Source: a bacterium (GTDB lineage Bacteria > Armatimonadota > Fimbriimonadia > Fimbriimonadales > Fimbriimonadaceae). From it: a stretch of DNA of 64,000 nt. The notes under the pieces are model-generated. The model was not told where the DNA came from, ran no database searches, and saw nothing but the letters and a program-made list of their open reading frames with translations. The stretch lies in the NCBI GenBank assembly GCA_027483535.1, contig JAIXUN010000002.1, positions 1,674,001-1,738,000 of the forward strand, given 5' to 3'. Made by a program: the position numbers and the translations under genes. Positions 9,301 to 16,963 of this stretch are shown here, one piece after another; within the stretch, counting starts at the first letter, position 1, and each line of letters begins with the position of its first letter.

Positions 9301-9835
9301 GATCTTGCAGCTCGACGAAGTAGGAGCCCTCGTCAAAGATCTCCTTGTACATTCCCGCCAGGTACTGCGCCCGGTCGTAGTTACCCTGCATCAGCGCCTG
9401 GCAGACTTCCGATCCTAAACAAGCGGTGGTTCCTATGACCCCCTTCGCGTGCTTGCGCAAGATGTCGTGATCAATTCTGGGTTTGTAGTAGTAACCCTCC
9501 AGGGCGGCGATGGTTGAAATCTTGCAAAGGTTTCGGTAGCCCTCGAGATCCTTTGCGAGGAGGACAAGGTGAAAAGCTTCCCTATCGCTCTTTCCTCCGC
9601 GAGCGGAGATACCACTCGGAGCAATGTAAGCCTCGACTCCAAGGATTGGCTTAACTCCCTTCTTCTTTGCCTCCATGTAGAACTCCATTGCGCCGAACAT
9701 GACCCCGTGGTCAGTGATCGCCATGGATTCCATTTCAAATTTTTCAGCTTGCTTGATCAGGTCCGAGACCCGGTTGGCACCGTCAAGCATCGAGTATTCG
9801 GTGTGGTTATGGAGGTGAACGAAGGATTTACACAT
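6341..9835 (-). CDS. dnaE: DNA polymerase III alpha subunit (DnaE)
   Basis: 1164 residues, the replicative polymerase type. Domains in order: PHP domain (FVHLHNHTEYSMLDG at the N-terminus), polymerase palm with catalytic aspartates in MPDIDMDFEDARRDEV, fingers (ALYRPGPMEHI), helix-hairpin-helix region and a C-terminal OB fold (about residues 965-1070). The length and intact PHP N-terminus fit DnaE1 rather than the error-prone DnaE2. A perfect palindrome lies 31 bp upstream of the start and could be an operator. Downstream genes follow closely, so co-transcription with the secreted protein and trpA is possible. Confidence 0.97.
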   Translation of the reverse strand: MCKSFVHLHNHTEYSMLDGANRVSDLIKQAEKFEMESMAITDHGVMFGAMEFYMEAKKKGVKPILGVEAYIAPSGISARGGKSDREAFHLVLLAKDLEGYRNLCKISTIAALEGYYYKPRIDHDILRKHAKGVIGTTACLGSEVCQALMQGNYDRAQYLAGMYKEIFDEGSYFVELQDHGLPEQHEIKDSLVRISRELKLPLIATNDAHYLCRSDAKPHDVLLCIQTGELVANTDRLKFNTQEFYIKSQEEMSDLFKEHPEALENTAMVAAMCNVELDKQRAPMPQPDVPEGKTNFEYLRELAEKGLKDRCTEPERKLERLEYELGIIEQTGFGDYFLLVKEFAQATRDRGIYFGVRGSAAGSLVSYTLGITDVDPVDYDLTFERFLNPERISMPDIDMDFEDARRDEVIDYVTEKYGKDHVAQIITFGTLGAKAAIKDCGRVLGYTPQETDRITKAIPNAPGMTLQKALKESAEFRDMVENDPRVKDLLETAKSVEGMVRNAGVHAAGVVISKDPLVDYVPLYRGNDGQAVTAFEMGILEKIGLLKMDFLGLSNLTVLAKCVENIERTTGVRIDPRQAVEDDQKTWDMLARGETTGVFQLEGGGMTRWLVQLKPQNVRELAAMIALYRPGPMEHIQRFIDTKFGRIGVEYLDPRMEPLLNETYGVIVYQDQVLKLVQALAGFSLGKADILRRAMGKKDEKAMAGMKVEFMEGTSAIGISAEVADQIWTLLLPFAGYAFNKAHAVCYAILSHQTAYLKANYPEEYMAALLAVYRTKEDRVIAFIEECRRMKIPVLQPDVNVSITDFSIDFVGKKRDKAIRFGLGAIKGVGDGVVNGIIKEREENGPYTHLFEFTERVRPYGMNRTALDALIKAGALDSIDTNRQKLLNQLEGALAFADQIIRQRQAGQDSLFGEDSGDVTTAYPVLPDADALDRTTKLALEKEVMGIYVSDHPLRGLERVLKQASTHSCAQIEETPEGTQVKVCGVIAAERSFLTKAGKKMCTLILEDFSGVVSITVSTNAYERLRTFIAKDSVVQISGRLYMDRFKEEKIALSCDDIKPLEVSQQLLVDDGYRAEGSLTITVDRATRKQLEDVSRLFHDHPGDYEVFVQLDPVTEFAPLALPKPVRVNEALMATLKRLIPRAKFELVESNRFGMPNTSEKAAW

Positions 9836-9866
9836 ACGGAAAAAATTGGGATCGACGAAGAGTTCG

Positions 9867-9888
9867 TCGTCTAGACATGTCTAGACGA
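9867..9888. promoter_or_regulatory. Perfect 22-bp palindrome upstream of dnaE, candidate operator
   Basis: The 22 bases equal their own reverse complement. The core is GTCTAGACATGTCTAGAC, that is, two copies of the 8-bp palindrome GTCTAGAC separated by AT. The near edge is 31 bp before the dnaE start and the element lies in the only gap (9836-9930) between dnaE and the debranching-enzyme gene, where a dnaE promoter would be. Symmetry without a loop suggests a dimeric repressor site rather than an RNA hairpin. The regulator is unknown. Confidence 0.55.
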
Positions 9889-9930
9889 TTGACGACCACC
9901 TTTTGGAGGGCGAACCTGGGCCTTTTCGAA

Positions 9931-11829
9931 CTAGTCTCCACCGAGTTCTTCGACCCATACTCGACGAATCTCGGCGACGCTCCACGCCTGCCAAGGGCAC
10001 CCGTTGGGTCGATGCGGAGCATCTCCGTCGTAGACCTCCGAGATTCCCCCGAGGCCGCACTCAGATAGCATCTCGCGGGCTTCCTTCACAATTCGACGAC
10101 CCTCGGCAACATCCCCCGTGAACTTGACCAGCGAAGTCACAAAGGGACCAAGCAGCCAGGGCCAAACGGTTCCTTGGTGGTATGCGGCATCCAACTCTGG
10201 AAGAGGACCTTCAAACCTTCCCTTGTAACCTGGCTCGTCTGGCCCGAGGGTTCGCAATCCTACCGGAGTGAGCAGTTCTTTTCGGACGACCTCGAGCGCC
10301 CTCTTCGCGTGCTCTGGGTTGACAGGTGAGAAAGGAAGCGACATCGCCAGGACTTGATTGGGTCGCAAGCTCGCATCGTTCGGATCACAGGTGTCGAGAT
10401 AGTGACCTCGATGCTCGTGCCAAAACTTCGACTCAAAGTTCCGTTCACCCAGTTCTGCGAGTTTGACAACCTCATCGGTATTGGCCTCAATCTTCCCGCC
10501 GATCCATTCCACCACTCGGAGCAGGTTGATCCACAGGGCGTTGATCTCCACGGGCTTGCCGTGTCTTGGGGTCACCACCCAGTCGCCGATTTTAGCGTCC
10601 ATCCACGTGAGCTGAACGCCGTGCTCACCCTGGCAAAGAAGGCCGTCGGCTGGATCCACATGAATCCCGAAGTCGGTGCCCTTGCGATGCCATTCCACAA
10701 CATCTTCGAGCGCAGAGAACATTCGCCGGGCAAACTCCTCGTTCCATTCGGCGTCGAGAGTTCGGTAGATTGCGTTCGCAAACCAGAGGGTCGCGTCGAC
10801 CGTGTTGTAATCGGGTTCCTCTCCCCGCTCCACGAAGCGGTTGGGAATGAGTCCTCTGCGGATTTGACTGGCGTAAGCGGTGAGAAGCTCGCGAGCGGTT
10901 TGATAACGGCCCGAGGCGAGCAAGATGCCCGGTAGCGAGATCATCGTATCGCGGCCCCAGTCGGTGAACCAAGGATAGCCGGCGAGGATGGAACTTCGCC
11001 GATTGGTTTCGACCACAAACTTTGCGGCCGCAGACTCAAGTGCTGCTTTGAGCGAAGCGGAAGTGTTTACCGTTTCTTCGGCGAGTTCGGCGTCCGGTTC
11101 ACCTTCCTGATCACTCACTAAGAGGGTGAAGGTTTGTCCCGCTTGTAAATCGACTTTGAACTCGCATGGACAATACAGGTCGTCTCGTGGATGCAATCCG
11201 CGATCGGTTTCGCGGGCGTGCTCGAAACGGTAATACCATCCATGGACGGGAATGCGCTTCGCCCCGGTGTGACCGAAAACAATCGACGTTTCTCCCTCGG
11301 TCACGATGGTGATGTCTTCACCAAACTCAATGCTTTGCGGGTACCCGCCTCGCTCCGAAAAGTCGCTGTGGTGATCTCGATGGCAGACAAGGGGTCTCAG
11401 GGCCAGTTCCACCGCTTTCTTTCCCTTGTTCGTGTATCGAATCTTGATCGCGTTCCGTGCTCGCTCAACAACAAGTTGCTTCTCGATGGAAACCGATCCT
11501 TGGGCGTAGCGCCAAGTGACGTCGTGATCGGTAGCTTCGAAGCTTTTCAGATAGGCGAAGCCGTCGGGATAGATAACTCCTGGGTACTGATTCGAACTGA
11601 GCGGCAATCGGGTTCCGCCGAAGCTAGCCGTCGCATCCACTCCCCCCAAAAGGAGCATTCGACCCGTAGGTGGATGGGTCGCAGCGATGAGGTGCCCGTG
11701 GTATCGGCGGGTGTTGATCCCGGAAACCGTACCCATCGCATAACCGCCTATTCCGTTAGGAAGGACCCACTCTTTGCGCGTCGAGATTTCGAGGTTGCGG
11801 CACTGAGATTCGTCTAGGCGATAGGTCAT
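9931..11829 (-). CDS. Glycogen debranching enzyme (amylo-alpha-1,6-glucosidase)
   Basis: 632 residues from the ATG at 11829. The N-terminal GDE domain shows NGIGGYAMGTVSGINTRRYH and the C-terminal (alpha/alpha)6 catalytic domain of the GH133 type shows PWFTDWGRDTMISLPG, with acidic residues typical of the catalytic pocket further on (WMDAKIGDWVVTPRHG). It would hydrolyse alpha-1,6 branch points of glycogen or related glucans in the cytoplasm; there is no signal peptide. An in-frame extension upstream (to 11886) overlaps the LptD-like gene and is not supported. It lies 13 bp after that gene, probably co-transcribed. Confidence 0.9.
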   Translation of the reverse strand: MTYRLDESQCRNLEISTRKEWVLPNGIGGYAMGTVSGINTRRYHGHLIAATHPPTGRMLLLGGVDATASFGGTRLPLSSNQYPGVIYPDGFAYLKSFEATDHDVTWRYAQGSVSIEKQLVVERARNAIKIRYTNKGKKAVELALRPLVCHRDHHSDFSERGGYPQSIEFGEDITIVTEGETSIVFGHTGAKRIPVHGWYYRFEHARETDRGLHPRDDLYCPCEFKVDLQAGQTFTLLVSDQEGEPDAELAEETVNTSASLKAALESAAAKFVVETNRRSSILAGYPWFTDWGRDTMISLPGILLASGRYQTARELLTAYASQIRRGLIPNRFVERGEEPDYNTVDATLWFANAIYRTLDAEWNEEFARRMFSALEDVVEWHRKGTDFGIHVDPADGLLCQGEHGVQLTWMDAKIGDWVVTPRHGKPVEINALWINLLRVVEWIGGKIEANTDEVVKLAELGERNFESKFWHEHRGHYLDTCDPNDASLRPNQVLAMSLPFSPVNPEHAKRALEVVRKELLTPVGLRTLGPDEPGYKGRFEGPLPELDAAYHQGTVWPWLLGPFVTSLVKFTGDVAEGRRIVKEAREMLSECGLGGISEVYDGDAPHRPNGCPWQAWSVAEIRRVWVEELGGD

Positions 11830-11842
11830 GAACGGTTCTAGT

Positions 11843-13534
11843 TTACGGCTTTCTTCCGTCTGAGTTGACCCGTTTCTCCCTATCAAACTTGCGCCGTTGA
11901 AGAATGTCTAGGAACTTGTCGAAACGGAAGGTGAATCCGAATTGGTAGTCCTGTGGAAAGCTTCGGTACACCAAGACCGGCTCTAGGCAGCCCATCACCT
12001 GAGATATCCGGAACTCTCTTGCGAACCATCCCTGATTGGGGTCGTAGCGCCAAAGGAATGAGAGTTTTGTGGACGATCCTAGAAGGTCAGTCCGAACGAC
12101 CAAACCCTGCCTCGACGGAAACTCATCGACCCGATACTCCGGTCGACCGGAGAGTTCGTAACCGTACGCGCCAACACCGATCCCCCAGAAAGACAGTGGC
12201 TTATAGACAAGTCCACCTTCTGCGCCAATGAACGAGAAGGTCTGCTGTCCGATGATTGAACCGACGTCCAATCGCGCGATTCCAGTGAGGTTGCCAGACT
12301 TCAGGAGCGGCGAGCCTATCGATGCGTTAAGAACCGTCCTTCGACGGAAAGCTTCGTTGTTTTCGGCGAAGCTCATCGTTCGAGCTTGCAGATAGAAAGA
12401 TCCATCGCCGAGGGGTCCGCTTTGCTCCCGCACGAATTCCCACTCTTTCGAATACACCGGTCCAAAGTCCGTTAGGCGTCCATAAGAACCGATGTTTTGC
12501 ATGGCACCCGCGCTCCAGGTGTCTCGAAGTTGCCGCATCGCGCGGTGCTCTTGTTCGGGCGTTCGAATGTAGACGTTGCGGAAATAGCCCCAACTGAACC
12601 GCTCGTTGATATCGAGGCGTGGCGTTACCCGCGCGTCGGAGTCCGCATTCGGGATTCGGTTGTTGGTGAGGAGAATTATCGATTGCGGCTTGATGCGCTC
12701 GTATGAGTTCACCAAAGCGTAAAGCTGGAAGTCCTTGTTGACTTCGATATCGCTATTCCAGCTAAGTCCCAGACCCTCGTTCGCACGATTTGCGATGGTC
12801 GGTAGCGTCAATCCTTGCGTTCGTCGATCGAGCGAGAACGAGAGCTTTGGAATCACGGGTAGATCGGCTCCCAGAAGGCTAAGTCGGGGCTTCTCCATCA
12901 CGGCTCGCTGTCCGGGATAAATGCGGAAGACCGGAACACGGACCCTGTAGAACGGGACCTTCTCTCGGCAAGTTGTCGCGTCGACATCCCACAAAGTCCA
13001 GCCGGAGGGCTTGATCTCCGCTCGCGCAGCCTTCAATTGCATCGCCCCGATTTCTACTTGGATGCCTTCCGCCATCGCGGTTCGATCCTTCTCTTGCCAT
13101 TTGAAACGGAGCTTTGCCGCCGAGATTTTCCCATCTGGATCGTCGATTCGGACTCCCCCCATGGCATAGCCTTCTTCTGGAACAAGACCAAAAACTCCGT
13201 ACTCCGGAAGGTCAATCGGCTTCGAATCAACTTCCGGGTCACCGGTCGGCACCCGGAGGATGAGCGTGTCGCTCTTTAGTTTGGTGACGTCGTATTCGGC
13301 CTCGACGCCGCCTCGAAAAATGTAAACCCCGACCTCGATTCGATACTCAGGCTCCTTGCTACGCACGACAAGGACATCGTCGATCGGAAGTTCTTCCTTT
13401 GGGCTCGATTCCTTTTGAGCAAGTGGAGCTTCGGCAGCGTCTGATGTCGCCTGAAGACGCTGGACCTGCGCAAGGGTAGGGCTACTCGCCAAGGGGAGGT
13501 TCTCAAAGGATAGTCCGAACCCCGGGCCTAACAT
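11843..13534 (-). CDS. LptD-like outer-membrane barrel protein
   Basis: 563 residues. The N-terminal third resembles the OstA/LptA-like jellyroll of LptD (VYIFRGGVEAEYDV, then AARAEIKPSGWTLWDVDATTC followed by FYRVRVPVFRIYPGQ). The rest is rich in alternating aromatic and polar residues typical of beta strands and ends in a strand-like segment (FGFTFRFDKFLDIL). LptD delivers lipopolysaccharide to the outer leaflet, so this supports a diderm envelope. It is short for LptD (usually 700-900). No signal peptide is visible at this start, and an in-frame stop lies only five codons upstream, so the true export signal or start is unresolved. Confidence 0.6.
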   Translation of the reverse strand: MLGPGFGLSFENLPLASSPTLAQVQRLQATSDAAEAPLAQKESSPKEELPIDDVLVVRSKEPEYRIEVGVYIFRGGVEAEYDVTKLKSDTLILRVPTGDPEVDSKPIDLPEYGVFGLVPEEGYAMGGVRIDDPDGKISAAKLRFKWQEKDRTAMAEGIQVEIGAMQLKAARAEIKPSGWTLWDVDATTCREKVPFYRVRVPVFRIYPGQRAVMEKPRLSLLGADLPVIPKLSFSLDRRTQGLTLPTIANRANEGLGLSWNSDIEVNKDFQLYALVNSYERIKPQSIILLTNNRIPNADSDARVTPRLDINERFSWGYFRNVYIRTPEQEHRAMRQLRDTWSAGAMQNIGSYGRLTDFGPVYSKEWEFVREQSGPLGDGSFYLQARTMSFAENNEAFRRRTVLNASIGSPLLKSGNLTGIARLDVGSIIGQQTFSFIGAEGGLVYKPLSFWGIGVGAYGYELSGRPEYRVDEFPSRQGLVVRTDLLGSSTKLSFLWRYDPNQGWFAREFRISQVMGCLEPVLVYRSFPQDYQFGFTFRFDKFLDILQRRKFDREKRVNSDGRKP

Positions 13535-13615
13535 TCTGAGCGCATTTTACCGATTTCCAAGATCGAACGAACGAAAGGTGCGTTACAGTGAGTCTTCAGA
13601 CGTGAGGTTCACTAA

Positions 13616-14167
13616 ATGAGCGAACGATCTTTGCAGACATGGGAGTTTGACGCAATCGTCCGTGAAACCAATTGGGTTCACCGGGCGAAGATTGGAGACT
13701 CTCAAGCAGTTGCTTGTTTGATCGACAAGCACCGAGTGTCGCTTACAGCGATGATCGCCAACATTGTCCGAGACGGACACGAGGCGGAAGACATCGCTCA
13801 AGAGGCGCTTTTGAAGGCCATTCGAGAGATCGGTCGGCTCAGAGACGACACCGCTTTCAAGCGATTCCTTTATCGCATCGCCGTTCATGCGACCATGGAT
13901 CGGATGCGCAAGAAGCGTCCGCAAGTAGGTTTGCCCGAAATGGAGATGACGGGTCTGGATGCAGACATCGAGTCCAAGCTTCAGATCGAGAGAACTCTTG
14001 CAAAGCTTCCGCCGGACCTTCGCACCACTCTCGTTTTGCGAGAAGTGCAACAGCTCGACTACGACGAAATCGCCGATATTCTCATGATCCCGGTAGGCAC
14101 CGTCCGTTCGCGCTTACACGCGGCTCGCGAGCGATTCCGACAACTTTGGACGGAGAGAGGAAAGTAA
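13616..14167 (+). CDS. ECF-type RNA polymerase sigma factor
   Basis: 183 residues. Region 2 is at about 25-95 (GHEAEDIAQEALLKAIREI, with FKRFLYRIAVHATMDRMRK) and region 4 at about 125-175 (LPPDLRTTLVLREVQQLDYD and GTVRSRLHAARERFRQLW). A GAGG Shine-Dalgarno lies 7-8 nt before the ATG. It directs polymerase to a small set of promoters in response to a signal. The next gene, 2 bp after the stop, encodes a small zinc-finger protein likely to be its anti-sigma factor. It is transcribed away from the LptD-like gene, hinting at envelope-stress control, which is inference. Confidence 0.92.
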   Translation: MSERSLQTWEFDAIVRETNWVHRAKIGDSQAVACLIDKHRVSLTAMIANIVRDGHEAEDIAQEALLKAIREIGRLRDDTAFKRFLYRIAVHATMDRMRKKRPQVGLPEMEMTGLDADIESKLQIERTLAKLPPDLRTTLVLREVQQLDYDEIADILMIPVGTVRSRLHAARERFRQLWTERGK

Positions 14168-14169
14168 GA

Positions 14170-14457
14170 ATGTTGAAACTTCGTTGCTATCTCTTTTCAA
14201 AGCTCTCTCACGAGCAGCGCGATCGCGCCTTAACCGAGGACGAAACAGGCTTTTTAGAACGGCATCGGACACATTGCGAGGAGTGCGCGGCGAGGGAAAG
14301 GATTCTGAATGCATCCTTGGACACCCTCGCACTGCTCGCCCCGATCGCCGCGGCGCCGCCAGAGTCGAACCGTGACATTCTTGAGAAGCTCGATCGGCCT
14401 GTACGGCAGTCTGCCTTCTCTTGGATCACCTCTCCGCTAGCTGATCACCGACTTTAA
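14170..14457 (+). CDS. Small zinc-finger (zf-HC2) anti-sigma candidate
   Basis: 95 residues starting at the ATG 2 bp after the sigma-factor stop. It carries the anti-sigma zinc signature His-x3-Cys-x2-Cys (HRTHCEEC, residues about 35-42) after an N-terminal helix, the core of the ZAS fold that clamps ECF sigma factors. No transmembrane helix follows, so unlike most ZAS anti-sigmas it appears soluble, which suggests an intracellular (for example redox) signal instead of an envelope one. The C-terminal half is short and of unknown role. It is followed directly by a terminator, so the two genes form a closed unit. Confidence 0.75.
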   Translation: MLKLRCYLFSKLSHEQRDRALTEDETGFLERHRTHCEECAARERILNASLDTLALLAPIAAAPPESNRDILEKLDRPVRQSAFSWITSPLADHRL

Positions 14458-14480
14458 AGAAATCATAATCCGCAATTCTT

Positions 14481-14512
14481 AAGACCCGGACTTCTTAGAA
14501 GCCGGGTCTTTT
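14481..14512 (+). terminator. Terminator after the sigma/anti-sigma pair
   Basis: Stem AAGACCCGG (14481-14489) with CCGGGTCTT (14502-14510), a further short internal pairing, and a TTTT run at 14509-14512. It is well placed to end the two-gene unit before glnD. Confidence 0.85.
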
Positions 14513-14526
14513 CATTTCGATTGTTC

Positions 14527-14532
14527 TAACCT
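14527..14532 (+). promoter_or_regulatory. Candidate -10 element (TAACCT) of glnD
   Basis: TAACCT ends 7 nt before the glnD ATG, and no Shine-Dalgarno is visible. This spacing would put transcription start at or next to the start codon (leaderless mRNA), as seen before several other genes here. No good -35 box is seen. Confidence 0.4.
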
Positions 14533-14539
14533 TAGAAGA

Positions 14540-16960
14540 ATGACTCCTGAGATCGAAGAACTGTTGGACAGAACCGCAGCCAAAGTAACCGCGCTTCGAA
14601 TCTACATCCGGGAGAACCCAACTGGGCTGGAATGGTGCAACCGATATTCGGCGGCTCTAGACGAATCGATCATCCAGATTTTCAAAGAGTGCTTTGAAGA
14701 TGCGCCGGGGAAGATTCCGTTCGCCCTTATCGCCACGGGAGGTTACGGTCGACGGGAAATGAGTCCGGGGTCCGATATTGACCTGATGGTGGTTTCCGCC
14801 GGAGAAGACACCCCCGACTACGACCCCGGCCTTCGACGCTTTTTCACCCTGTTAACCGGACCGTTCCGAGAGCGGCTCGGCATCGAGGTCGACTACTCCT
14901 ACCTCTACCTTTCACAAATTGAAGGAATAGATATCACGACGCGCACCGCTTTGCTCGAAGCCAGGTTTCTGGTAGGGCGCCGATCCATTCCGGGCCAGCT
15001 ACGAAGGTCGCTTGTTGAAAGCATGCCCACCGGTGACTTCCTACTGGAAAAGCTTCGTGAACGGTCTGAGCAGCACGCCAAGTATCACCGAACGCCCTTG
15101 GTCGCCGAACCCAACCTGAAAGAAGGCGCAGGGGGACTGCGGTGTTTCCACACTTCGAATTGGATTCGCGAAGCTCTCGGCGAACAGGCACTCGCTCCGA
15201 CCGAAGCCTACGATCAGGTTCTTCTGGCCCGCAACCTCCTTCACTCGCTGAGCGATAAGGCAAACGACAATCTCACACGGTCCCGTCAGGGCGATCTTGC
15301 CGAAGTGCTTGGCATCCACCCGACGGAGCTGATGGAATCGGTGACCAAAGCGGGCGAAGAACTTCATCAAGGGTTCCTTCGAACGCTGCAGAAGGTGCGC
15401 GAATCCCGATTTGTACTTACCGACTCCTGTCTCGCCATTCGTGGGGAAATCCGCATCCGCTCGATTTACGACGGTGGCTCGGCCGCGGTTGGGGTGAGTC
15501 TGGGAACCGCCCTGGGACTTGAAATCGAGGATCTTAAAGTTGGAATTCCGAAGTCGGTAAACGGTCCCGCCCTGATCCACGCCGTTCACACCGGATCAAA
15601 AACTCTTCGAGCCATGGACCGCTGCGGCCTGCTTGAAAGGCTGCTCCCAGAATTGACCGCTAATCGATATGTGGTCCCTACGGATGCTGCCCATCGCTAC
15701 ACGATCTTTGAGCACCTTCTAAAAACGGTGGAGAATCTGGACGCTGTTAACGAGCCGTTCCTCCAAGACATCAAAGCGCTTGTCGCAGACGGGGGTGTGC
15801 TGTACTTCGCAGCGCTGCTCCACGATATCGGCAAAGTCGACCTCGACCAGCCGCACGAAGTCGTTGGTGGCCAGATGGTTCGCGAACTCTCCAAGCGGCT
15901 CGGTATCCCTCCCGAGACGTCGGAAGAGTTGGTCTGGCTCGTTGAGAATCACCTGGTGATGACTCGTTTCATCCGCATTCGAGATGTAAACCTAGAGGAG
16001 ACCATTCGAGACTTTGCCGAAGTCGTTAGAACAACGGATCGGCTGAACATGCTGACGCTCCTCACGTGGGCCGATGTCAACGCGGTTGGTGAAGGCACTT
16101 GGACGCAGGCGCAAGACACCTTTTTGCGATTGCTTTACGAAAGAACATTTTCTTATCTGAGCGCCCAATCGCCAGAGCGAACCGATCCTTCGGTCTATCG
16201 GCGGCGACTCCTAGCGGGTCTGAAACATGAAGTCGCCGATGAGAGCTTGGTGCAGACCTACCTCGATCAGCTTCCGGTTCACTACCTGACGACAACTCCC
16301 CCCGAGGTGGTGAAGTTGCACATGAAGTTTGTCGAGAAGGCTCGGCGGGGTGAAGTGACGATCGAAATCTTCGAGCGCCAAGAAATCTCGGCGACCGAAA
16401 TCACGGTCTGTGCTCCAGACCGACCCGGTTTGCTGTCCGAGATTCTCGGCGTCTTCTATGCTCACGACCTGTCCGTGCCAGGCATCAGAGCGTCGACCAC
16501 CACGGACTCGCAGCGAATCGCAATCGACGTCTTTCAGGTTTCTCGAAGCGATCGACCCGTTCCCTCTGCAACCATGGCTCAGGTGAGCCGCGTTCTCCAG
16601 GCGGTCTTGCTTCAGGAAAACGATGCCTTTGCGCTATTGGCGCAAAAGGGCAAAGATCCGCATCGCATGCTGGAGGTCGATACGTTTACTTACCAAGAGA
16701 ATCGATCTGGCATCGATGGTCCGGGCGTGCTCGAGTTGCGTTGTCCCCGTGGAAGAGGCCTTCCCTATCGAATATCAAGCTTCCTGGCACGGCAAGGATG
16801 GATGATTCTGACGGCGAGATTGGGACAGTATGCGGGCAAAGCCGCTTCGGCCTTCTATCTCCTAGACAAATCAGGACGGGCCCCCGCTTCTGAAGCGGTG
16901 CAGCAGGCGTTTGAATCGTTGCGCACACCACCCACTGAACCATCTTCTGCGACAGAATAG
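14540..16960 (+). CDS. glnD: GlnD-like [protein-PII] uridylyltransferase/removing enzyme
   Basis: 806 residues with the full GlnD domain order. The nucleotidyltransferase site is GGYGRREMSPGSDIDLMVV (residues 67-85, metal-binding Asp79 and Asp81). An HD hydrolase domain with LLHDIGKV lies near 428, and two ACT domains follow at about 620-700 (VCAPDRPGLLSEILGVFYA) and 730-790. GlnD adds and removes UMP on PII according to glutamine, which is sensed by the ACT domains. No glnB or amt gene is nearby. It has its own promoter candidate after a terminator, and the peptidase gene follows after 3 bp. Confidence 0.88.
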   Translation: MTPEIEELLDRTAAKVTALRIYIRENPTGLEWCNRYSAALDESIIQIFKECFEDAPGKIPFALIATGGYGRREMSPGSDIDLMVVSAGEDTPDYDPGLRRFFTLLTGPFRERLGIEVDYSYLYLSQIEGIDITTRTALLEARFLVGRRSIPGQLRRSLVESMPTGDFLLEKLRERSEQHAKYHRTPLVAEPNLKEGAGGLRCFHTSNWIREALGEQALAPTEAYDQVLLARNLLHSLSDKANDNLTRSRQGDLAEVLGIHPTELMESVTKAGEELHQGFLRTLQKVRESRFVLTDSCLAIRGEIRIRSIYDGGSAAVGVSLGTALGLEIEDLKVGIPKSVNGPALIHAVHTGSKTLRAMDRCGLLERLLPELTANRYVVPTDAAHRYTIFEHLLKTVENLDAVNEPFLQDIKALVADGGVLYFAALLHDIGKVDLDQPHEVVGGQMVRELSKRLGIPPETSEELVWLVENHLVMTRFIRIRDVNLEETIRDFAEVVRTTDRLNMLTLLTWADVNAVGEGTWTQAQDTFLRLLYERTFSYLSAQSPERTDPSVYRRRLLAGLKHEVADESLVQTYLDQLPVHYLTTTPPEVVKLHMKFVEKARRGEVTIEIFERQEISATEITVCAPDRPGLLSEILGVFYAHDLSVPGIRASTTTDSQRIAIDVFQVSRSDRPVPSATMAQVSRVLQAVLLQENDAFALLAQKGKDPHRMLEVDTFTYQENRSGIDGPGVLELRCPRGRGLPYRISSFLARQGWMILTARLGQYAGKAASAFYLLDKSGRAPASEAVQQAFESLRTPPTEPSSATE

Positions 16961-16963
16961 GAC

